5,005 bases of DNA, taken from JAADHY01 sp964428935. Its GTDB lineage: Bacteria; Planctomycetota; Planctomycetia; Planctomycetales; Planctomycetaceae. Below the pieces are notes generated by a model. It saw nothing but the letters and a program-made list of their open reading frames with translations. It was not told where the DNA came from and did no database searches. The DNA is taken from contig CAYSAG010000354.1 of NCBI GenBank assembly GCA_964428935.1, positions 1 to 5,005 of the forward strand. Reading direction: 5' to 3'. Every line of letters starts with the position of its first letter. Position 1 is the stretch's first letter. Made by a program: the position numbers and the translations under genes. Of the stretch, positions 1 to 5,005 are shown one piece after another.

Positions 1-66
1 TCGTCGTGCTCGCCACAAACGGTATCCCGAATCTTCGATTTGACAGACCACTAGCGGAACCACGCA

Positions 67-112
67 GACGGCGTCTCAGGACAGCACGGACGGTTGTTCG
101 TGAGACGCCGTC
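67..112. repeat. Perfect 12-bp inverted repeat (hairpin)
   Basis: The arms GACGGCGTCTCA (67-78) and TGAGACGCCGTC (101-112) are exact reverse complements around a 22-nt loop. Outside them, CGCA (63-66) can also pair with TGCG (115-118) across a 2-nt bulge. There is no T-run on either side in either direction, so it is not a classical intrinsic terminator. It could be the stem of a U-less terminator for a gene lying to the left, a protein-binding operator, or a structured RNA element. The pairing is seen directly; the role is unknown. Confidence 0.6.
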
Positions 113-143
113 GCTGCGCGCTGTCTCGTCTGTTCGAGCGGCT

Positions 144-166
144 CCGGCTCCAGAAGCTGGCGCCGG
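144..166. repeat. Small imperfect hairpin
   Basis: CCGGC (144-148) pairs with GCCGG (162-166), and CCAG (150-153) pairs with CTGG (157-160), with one T-C mismatch and a 3-nt AAG loop. It lies 31 bp after the larger inverted repeat. A moderately T-rich stretch (GCGTTTTCCTCCC) starts about 28 bp further on, too far for a canonical terminator. GC-rich DNA often yields such stems by chance, so a function is uncertain. Confidence 0.3.
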
Positions 167-228
167 TCGGCCAATGCCTGCCTTCTGCTCACGCGTTTTC
201 CTCCCTCGCCCTCCAGTCGGGCTGAAGC

Positions 229-257
229 TTCGCAACCTTTGCTGATTCCACTATGAT
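229..257 (+). promoter_or_regulatory. Candidate sigma70-like promoter
   Basis: TATGAT (252-257, five of six matches to TATAAT) is preceded, after a 17-bp spacer, by TTCGCA (229-234, four of six matches to TTGACA). In a GC-rich intergenic stretch this is the best-spaced pair I see. Transcription from about position 264 would give the giant gene a leader of roughly 240 nt. Planctomycete promoters are poorly conserved relative to the E. coli consensus, so this remains a weak prediction. Confidence 0.25.
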
Positions 258-261
258 CTTT

Positions 262-289
262 GCCACGTCGGAGGCCCGAGCCACGTCGG
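262..289. repeat. 10-bp direct repeat just after the promoter candidate
   Basis: GCCACGTCGG occurs at 262-271 and again at 280-289, 18 bp start to start. The first copy would overlap the predicted transcription start. The placement would fit a tandem operator or a duplicated leader segment, but two copies of a 10-mer are modest evidence and no regulator is encoded in the window. Confidence 0.35.
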
Positions 290-413
290 TTGAAGCACGG
301 AGAGCTCGGTGCCCCGACGAAACTCTTGGCAACCAACACCGCTGACGACGTCTGACAGAAAACCGGGTCCTGCAATTGCTCCGGCCGAACGGCCCAGACG
401 GACTCGATGGCCG

Positions 414-426
414 CAGCCCGGGGCTG
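414..426. repeat. Short near-perfect palindrome
   Basis: CAGCCC-G-GGGCTG is a 6+1+6 palindrome about 80 bp upstream of the giant gene's ATG. As RNA it could fold only as a 5-bp stem with a 3-nt loop; as DNA it could bind a dimeric protein. Another small palindrome, GCAATTGC (372-379), lies nearby. Neither has an assignable role. Confidence 0.25.
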
Positions 427-505
427 AGGAACGAAGGGGACTCCACCAAGGCCGGGTCGACGAGAACGGCTCCATTTCGCTCCGGCCAAACAAGAATCGT
501 TTGCG

Positions 506-3500
506 ATGGCAGACAGGCAAGCCCAAGGGCGCACAACGCAGAAGACAGACGAGCTGCTCCGCTCGATCATCGGTTACCTCAACTTCTCCAGCGGCCAGCC
601 CGACACCACATTCCAGAAGAGCTTGAACGAGCTGTGGCGGCTGGAGTGGCCGAGGAATCCGTGGAGTCGGCTGCCGGAGCGGCTGCGCCGGTTCGCCCAG
701 ACACTGCAAGGCAGTTCGCCCGCCTTCCAAGACGTCTCACAAGCCTTGGCCGTCATCGACCTCACGTTCAACGAGCTGTTCCCCGCGTACAAGGCCTTTC
801 ACGCCGACCTACTGTTCCATTTGCCGGTCGAGGTGCTCCAGCAACCGTTCTTCCTCGCCAGGCTCTTCGAAGCCGTCCTGGCCCAAGGGCCGCCCTGGGA
901 CGAAACAGCTCGTGTGGTCGACGGCGCCATTAACCAACTGAACGACTTCGTCGGTTACCGGCCGCTGGCGGTGTTGGAGGACGGTCGGAAGGCCCAGCCT
1001 TACCCGCACGAACGGTTCCGCCCGCTGCCGATTTACATTCGAGGAGCCGGCGTGGCCGTGGGCCCGTACCACGACTTGGTCGAGGCGACATTGAAGCTGC
1101 TGGAGCAAGTCCCCGAGTCCCTGCGCGCCGCCGCCCAGTTCGACCTGAACCGACTGGACGAGCTGGCCGTGGACCTGCGGGCGTACGACCACGAGCACCC
1201 GTCCAGCAAGCGGACGAACTACGCCTTCGGTGAGTGGGACCCGCACCAAATCGACCTGCAAGGTTACTACCGACGCTTCGTCACCCGCAAAATCATTCTG
1301 GACGCGCTGAACGGCTGGGTGGAGCAGTACGCGAAGAAACATTCCCGTTCCGAAGCCCTCTTTGACGCCGCGGCAGTCCTCTGCGGAACCATTCTCATGG
1401 CCTCGGCCGTGAGCGGTTGGGGCCCCAGCGCCCACGACTCCAGCGTCACGCTCACCTCGCTTCTGCCCCACATTGCCAAGCACCGCGACGACTTCTACCA
1501 GTGGCTGTTGGAGAAGCAGCGAGGCGAGCGGCGAGCCCGGTTGAAACGGGAAGCCGAACGAACACAGCAGCCTTTCGGCCATGTCCGGCAGGCTTTGAAC
1601 TTGTACATGGCCCACTACGGAGCCCGCCAGATTGAGCACGGTCAACTGGCTCGCCTGTACGCCTACATGGGCCACGTCCAGGCGTCCCGAGAAGAAGCGG
1701 CCGCCATTCCCTCCCTGGCCAGCCGGTTCCAAACCGAAATTCTCTGGCGCATTACGGTCGCTCACCGCTACTTGAAGGCGGGGCAAGTTAAAGAGGCCGC
1801 CGAGCTCCTGCACGAAATGGTCGACCTGTTTCACCGAGGCGTGCAGTGCGGCGGTTTGATGGACCCGTGGAACATTCTGGGCTTCCAAGGCAATTTCCCG
1901 CTCTTCCACTCCCGCGAAGACGTCATTCCCGACTCACGGGTTGACGTACTCCTGACGCTGGTCGACGGCATTTTCGGCGTGTTTGCCCGGACGTTGGCCG
2001 AAGCGGCCATTCAGGAGAACCGGCAGCTTGAAGAAGACGTGGCCGCTCGCTTCCGAGCGTTCGCGGACCACTGGGACCGGTACGCAACCACGGCCGTCAG
2101 CGACTTGCCGAGGGTTTCGGGCGAGGAGTCTTTGCGCTCGGCCGTTGCCGTGGCCCGGGCGTTGTCGCAGTGGAAGGCGGCGGGCGAAGCCGCTGGTGCC
2201 ATTTCGTTTTGGCAGGAACGGGTTTCGGACTTCGACTCCGCTCGCAGCTACGGTCAGGTCGTTTTCGCCCTGCTGCAAAAGAACGATCTGGTGGCGTCCA
2301 TGGGTCTGTTGGTGCATTGGTTGAGCGAAGCGGAGCGGGTCGGGCTGGAGTCGGGGCCGTTTTCGTTGCTCCGGCTGCTGTTGGAGTGGTTGGACCGGGC
2401 CCTGGAGCCGCTGGGAAGCGGAGAGGCCGACCAGTCCAACGGCTCCAGCTCGCCGGCGTCCCGCCCAGACCAGGAACGGCCAGCGTCCGACGCCGACAGG
2501 CCGACTGCCGACGCCGCTCCGGCTGCCCACGGCCAAGACGACGCCGAGCATTTGCGCCCTGCCGTCCTGCAGGCCGACGGCGAAACGGTCCGGCAGGTGT
2601 GGAAGCGTGTTCGGCGTCTGCTGGACTACTTGGAGGCGAACGCCGGCACGTACTGGCGACTGCCGTCTCTGGAGTCGATTCTCGGCAAGCAGGCTCCCAA
2701 GGCCTCGCCTGCCGACTACGACTTCGACAATTTCGACGACAGCGACTCCGACGCCGGTCCGCCCGAGCAAGAGGACGAAGCCCAGTGGGGCGACCCGCTG
2801 TTTCGGGCCGCTTACGACGGGGTCATTTACCGCGACAGTGCGTTGGACGGCAACCTGGACGAGGTCCTGGACGACGGGGGGCCGCCCGGTGAAACCACGG
2901 AAATCGAAATTCTGGTTCGGCACCTGCAGCCGCGCTTGCGGTTCCTGGTGACGCTGGCCCGGTTGTACCTGCGCGTCGGCGAAACCTTCTTGCCTTTACT
3001 GGCCGCCGAGACGGACGGCGACCTTCCCATTTCGGACGACGAGCGGTACGAAATGCAAGCGACGGTCGAGCAGTGGGCGTCGACGCTGCGAGAACACGAA
3101 CGGTCGCTCCGAGAACTGCTGGCCTCGGTCTGGTCGTTCGACATTCCCAAGCCGAGCGGCGACCACGACTCGAACATCGAGTACGACTTCCACCTGCAGA
3201 ACAAGTACTACCTCATCAACATCATTATTGGCACGGTTCTGGCCTGCGAGGCGGCTTTGCGTCGGTTGACGGCCGCCATTCCGGAGGAACTGGCCGCACA
3301 GTTCGTTTCCGAGCGGGACCGTCCGTTGCTTCGGCTCACCCGCGCCGCGTACGCCGGCGACGTCGAGGCCGTCCGCAACCTAACGCGGGACGTTTTGAAC
3401 GCGTGGTCGGGCCGGAGCTTGCTCTACGCGCCGTTGGACTCCGGCGGTGACCCGTTCCGCATGCTGGCCGTCCGCCGTCTGCACCAAGACTTCCGCTTCC

Positions 3501-4699
3501 TCGTCATTCAGCTCTGCCGCTTGGGCCAACTCAAACACGCTTGGCAGGTGCTGAAGGCGGCCTACCGAATGGAGCGGACGAACCGTCCCAGCGGACTGGC
3601 CGTTTCGGAATTCGACGTGCTGTTCCAGACGGCCCTTCGGGCGACGGTCGAGTCGGTCACGACCAGCGCCTCTGTGTGGGAAGGAAACCCGGACCGTAAC
3701 TTGGTCGACGTGCTGCACGAAATCGTGTCGCACTACTCTCGCTTGTGGCGACAACATGGATCGGGAATGCGGCTGTCGGCGGCCGAGCGTTTGAACGACG
3801 ACTTTTTCTTCCAGCAAGTGATCGAGTTCATCGACAACTACGGCTCCGAGCTGTTCGACTCACGCATGCTCACGCTCGGCAACCTCCGAACGGTCCTGCA
3901 CAACGGAGCGGAGTGGTTCTTGGACGCTTTGGAGCAGCACGCCGACCCGCTCCAACCCAACTACCTGACCGAACACATCAAAATGGGGCTGGTCGAGAAA
4001 GAGGAAGCAGCCGAAATCATTGAGGCCGTGTACGAGGCGGTGGTCGACGAGTACGACCGGTTCTTGGAGTACAACACGACGACCACCCACTCCGACTACG
4101 GTGACCGCTTCTACTGCTTGTTGGAGTTCCTGCGACTGGAGACGCGGTACCGGCGAGAGGAGTGGAATCTGACGCCGTTCGAAGTGACACACCGCGTACT
4201 GACTCGCCGCGGTCGGTTCGCGGCGGCTCGAATCTGGGAGCGGCACCTGGCTACGCGGACCCGCCGGAAGAGCGCCGAGTTCCTGGAAGACTTGGCGGAC
4301 CTGGAAGACCACTACGGAATGCGGCTGCCGTCGGTCCGAAGCCACTTGGAGGAGCGGCTGGTCAAGAGGTTGGCCTTGAACCGCATTCTGGCCCTGCTGC
4401 CGGCGGCTTTTCGCGAGGTCGAACGGGGCGAGACCGACTCGCGAACTTTCCACGACCTGCGACGCGAAATCAACGCCTACCTACGCGACACCGCCGGCGC
4501 CGGCGTCGAGGTGCCGGAGTGGCTGCAGGTGCTCGAAAAAGAAGTCAAACGGTGCGTCCAAATGCACGACGCAGACGACGAATTCGACGACGTCCCGGCC
4601 GACTTCAAACCGGTGGCCGTCTCTCGCGAAGAGCTGCAGAGCCAACTTCGCACGTGGAACCGGCCGCTTCTGTCGCGCTCGTCACGGAACGAGTCGTAG
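506..4699 (+). CDS. Giant uncharacterised helical-repeat protein (1,397 aa), probably planctomycete-specific
   Basis: I do not recognise a named family or catalytic motif. There is no signal peptide, so it is probably cytoplasmic. Motif-like blocks, which I recall only vaguely from planctomycete hypothetical proteins, are LNFSSG (25-30), SGWGPSAHDSSVTLTSLLP (303-321), GGLMDPWNILGFQGNFPLF (449-467) and LFRAAYDGVIYRDS (765-778). TPR-like helical hairpins appear near 414-442, 583-609, 941-967, 996-1020 and 1224-1251, suggesting an alpha-solenoid scaffold. Residues 338-355 form a basic Arg/Lys-rich helix. A low-complexity linker (637-685) and an acidic linker (737-759) divide two helical halves, and the C-terminus has an acidic patch (1354-1366). 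Hydrophobic stretches at 288-303 and 903-914 look more like buried helices than membrane spans. The ATG at 506 is the only start after the in-frame TGA at 425-427, and no Shine-Dalgarno precedes it. The frame is intact and ends at TAG. The coding call is very secure; the function is unknown. Confidence 0.95.
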   Translation: MADRQAQGRTTQKTDELLRSIIGYLNFSSGQPDTTFQKSLNELWRLEWPRNPWSRLPERLRRFAQTLQGSSPAFQDVSQALAVIDLTFNELFPAYKAFHADLLFHLPVEVLQQPFFLARLFEAVLAQGPPWDETARVVDGAINQLNDFVGYRPLAVLEDGRKAQPYPHERFRPLPIYIRGAGVAVGPYHDLVEATLKLLEQVPESLRAAAQFDLNRLDELAVDLRAYDHEHPSSKRTNYAFGEWDPHQIDLQGYYRRFVTRKIILDALNGWVEQYAKKHSRSEALFDAAAVLCGTILMASAVSGWGPSAHDSSVTLTSLLPHIAKHRDDFYQWLLEKQRGERRARLKREAERTQQPFGHVRQALNLYMAHYGARQIEHGQLARLYAYMGHVQASREEAAAIPSLASRFQTEILWRITVAHRYLKAGQVKEAAELLHEMVDLFHRGVQCGGLMDPWNILGFQGNFPLFHSREDVIPDSRVDVLLTLVDGIFGVFARTLAEAAIQENRQLEEDVAARFRAFADHWDRYATTAVSDLPRVSGEESLRSAVAVARALSQWKAAGEAAGAISFWQERVSDFDSARSYGQVVFALLQKNDLVASMGLLVHWLSEAERVGLESGPFSLLRLLLEWLDRALEPLGSGEADQSNGSSSPASRPDQERPASDADRPTADAAPAAHGQDDAEHLRPAVLQADGETVRQVWKRVRRLLDYLEANAGTYWRLPSLESILGKQAPKASPADYDFDNFDDSDSDAGPPEQEDEAQWGDPLFRAAYDGVIYRDSALDGNLDEVLDDGGPPGETTEIEILVRHLQPRLRFLVTLARLYLRVGETFLPLLAAETDGDLPISDDERYEMQATVEQWASTLREHERSLRELLASVWSFDIPKPSGDHDSNIEYDFHLQNKYYLINIIIGTVLACEAALRRLTAAIPEELAAQFVSERDRPLLRLTRAAYAGDVEAVRNLTRDVLNAWSGRSLLYAPLDSGGDPFRMLAVRRLHQDFRFLVIQLCRLGQLKHAWQVLKAAYRMERTNRPSGLAVSEFDVLFQTALRATVESVTTSASVWEGNPDRNLVDVLHEIVSHYSRLWRQHGSGMRLSAAERLNDDFFFQQVIEFIDNYGSELFDSRMLTLGNLRTVLHNGAEWFLDALEQHADPLQPNYLTEHIKMGLVEKEEAAEIIEAVYEAVVDEYDRFLEYNTTTTHSDYGDRFYCLLEFLRLETRYRREEWNLTPFEVTHRVLTRRGRFAAARIWERHLATRTRRKSAEFLEDLADLEDHYGMRLPSVRSHLEERLVKRLALNRILALLPAAFREVERGETDSRTFHDLRREINAYLRDTAGAGVEVPEWLQVLEKEVKRCVQMHDADDEFDDVPADFKPVAVSREELQSQLRTWNRPLLSRSSRNES
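2414..2560 (+). other. Low-complexity linker within the giant protein
   Basis: Residues 637-685 are rich in Ser, Pro, Ala, Asp, Gln and Arg and poor in large hydrophobics, unlike the Leu-rich helices on both sides. It is probably a disordered linker. At DNA level it contains four CCGAC copies (2487, 2493, 2501 and 2508), consistent with growth by replication slippage. Confidence 0.7.
2714..2782 (+). other. Acidic linker within the giant protein
   Basis: Residues 737-759 contain 11 Asp or Glu and no Lys or Arg. The stretch directly precedes the LFRAAYDGVIYRDS block (765-778). It is likely disordered and could be a docking segment for a basic partner or a metal- or ribosome-interacting tail. 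The composition is visible in the sequence; the role is speculative. Confidence 0.65.
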
Positions 4700-4872
4700 G
4701 TCAGCTCGAAGAACCGCCGCCGCCCGGTCTGCCTTTCGCGCCGCACGGCCCGCTCCGTCGCAGCCACTCGCGGGCGAAAAAAAAGGCGGGCCGGACGAAG
4801 ACCCTGCCCCTTCGGCCCGCTGAAAAGCGACAACGACGACGGAGCAACAGACGCCTGGACGACGCGTCGACC
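4700..4872. other. Spacer between convergent genes
   Basis: This 173-bp spacer separates the TAG of the giant gene from the TGA of the EF-G gene on the other strand. Its only clear element is the minus-strand terminator at 4777-4821. I see no T-tract-bearing hairpin for the plus-strand transcript and no additional gene. Confidence 0.7.
4777..4821 (-). terminator. Intrinsic terminator of the EF-G gene
   Basis: The arms 4786-4795 (GCGGGCCGGA) and 4811-4820 (TTCGGCCCGC) form a 10-bp stem with one G-U pair and a 15-nt loop; 4785 and 4821 can add a G-U wobble. An alternative fold pairs 4786-4791 with 4815-4820 and CGAAG (4796-4800) with CTTCG (4810-4814). On the minus strand the stem is followed at once by eight T residues (A-run at 4777-4784), the classical Rho-independent arrangement, about 50 nt after the EF-G stop. 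The plus-strand side has no T-run, so termination should be mainly one-directional. Confidence 0.88.
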
Positions 4873-5005
4873 TCAGCCTTCCTCTTTTTCCTTCTCGGCC
4901 GCCGCGATGATTTTCGCCTGTTCGTTCGGCGGCACCACCTCGTAGTGGCTGAACTCGTACGTGAACGTCCCTTGGCCGCCAGTCATGCTGGACAGCGCTC
5001 GCGAG
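4873..5005 (-). CDS. fusA: Elongation factor G, C-terminal end (partial)
   Basis: This is the last 43 codons plus TGA of a gene continuing beyond the right edge. The translation contains MTGGQGTFTYEFSHYEVVPP followed by NEQAKII, the hallmark end of EF-G domain V (the family pattern is roughly S-M-T-x-G-x-G-x-F/Y-x-x-E-F-x-H-Y-x-x-V-P). EF-G is the GTPase that drives ribosomal translocation and helps recycle ribosomes; full-length proteins are about 690-700 residues, so some 94% lies outside the window. The protein ends in a charged AAAEKEKEEG tail. Bacteria, and planctomycetes in particular, often carry several EF-G paralogues, and this fragment cannot tell the main translocase from a paralogue. 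A strong terminator follows the stop, so it is the last gene of its transcript. Confidence 0.9.
   Translation of the reverse strand, partial: SRALSSMTGGQGTFTYEFSHYEVVPPNEQAKIIAAAEKEKEEG

Larger units (their letters stand above)
1..505. other. Non-coding upstream region of the giant gene
   Basis: I find no convincing protein gene here. The plus frame open over 6-245 runs through both arms of a perfect inverted repeat and turns Arg- and Pro-rich, so it looks fortuitous. The minus frame open from about 250 to the left edge has no ATG and no recognisable motif. A short upstream gene tail ending at a TAG (52-54) or a TGA (41-43) cannot be excluded. The frame of the giant gene is closed by a TGA at 425-427. 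What the region does contain is two hairpin-forming repeats, a weak promoter candidate, a short direct repeat and small palindromes, listed separately. It is best read as the spacer plus a long leader for the downstream gene. Confidence 0.6.

Noticed and set aside
40..68. TTGACA (40-45) as a -35 box
   Set aside because: The positions 16-18 bp downstream are GC-rich and do not resemble a -10 box.
6..245. Possible 79-codon gene in the leader
   Set aside because: It spans the perfect inverted repeat, becomes Arg/Pro-rich, and has no ribosome-binding site or recognisable motif.
253..345. 30-codon open frame starting within TATGAT
   Set aside because: It has no ribosome-binding site or motif, and its start overlaps the promoter candidate; it is short enough to be chance.
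1364..1415. Membrane span at residues 288-303 of the giant protein
   Set aside because: The stretch is short, only moderately hydrophobic and interrupted by small and polar residues; the rest of the protein looks soluble. A buried helix is more likely.
2170..2892. Plus-strand 240-codon open frame inside the giant gene
   Set aside because: It is an out-of-phase frame in GC-rich DNA whose translation is dominated by Arg, Gly and Ala. The overlapping gene has a much better protein-like composition.
809..4453. Long minus-strand open frames at 809-1909, 1934-2923, 3380-3817 and 3860-4453
   Set aside because: All share the codon phase of the giant gene. They stay open because TTA, CTA and TCA codons are rare in it. 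Their translations are low-complexity (Val, Gly, Arg, Gln) with no recognisable motif.
506..4699. Planctomycete membrane-coat-like protein (beta-propeller plus alpha-solenoid)
   Set aside because: The solenoid-like part would fit, but I see no WD-type or other beta-propeller repeats in either half, so the defining architecture is missing.
1..5005. CRISPR array, tRNA, rRNA, insertion sequence or phage attachment site
   Set aside because: There are no regularly spaced repeats, no RNA gene signatures, no transposase or integrase, and no flanking target duplications.

Overview
The window is GC-rich and dominated by one very long plus-strand gene (506-4699, 1,397 codons) for a cytoplasmic-looking, largely helical protein that I cannot assign to a named family. 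Several of its motifs resemble, from memory, an uncharacterised protein family of Planctomycetota. That, the lack of a Shine-Dalgarno sequence and the GC-rich codon use suggest a planctomycete chromosome. This is an inference, not a demonstrated placement. Nothing points to a plasmid, phage, insertion sequence, CRISPR array, tRNA or rRNA.

Layout: 1-505 holds no convincing gene. It carries a perfect 12-bp inverted repeat (67-112), a second smaller hairpin (144-166), a weak sigma70-like promoter candidate (229-257), a 10-bp direct repeat just downstream of it (262-289) and a short near-palindrome (414-426). The giant gene follows. It has scattered TPR-like helical hairpins, two motif-rich blocks in the N-terminal half, a low-complexity linker near residues 637-685, an acidic linker near 737-759, and a second helical half ending in an acidic tail.

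On the other strand, 4873-5005 is the last 43 codons of an elongation factor G gene that continues past the right edge. The two genes converge across a 173-bp spacer. The spacer contains a strong intrinsic terminator whose T-tract faces only the EF-G (minus-strand) transcript. No functional link between the giant protein and EF-G can be read from the sequence, since convergent neighbours do not share an operon.

The two most notable points are the unnamed giant solenoid-like protein itself and an isoleucine codon-context rule inside it: ATC is never followed by a codon starting with C, whereas ATT is, 14 times.
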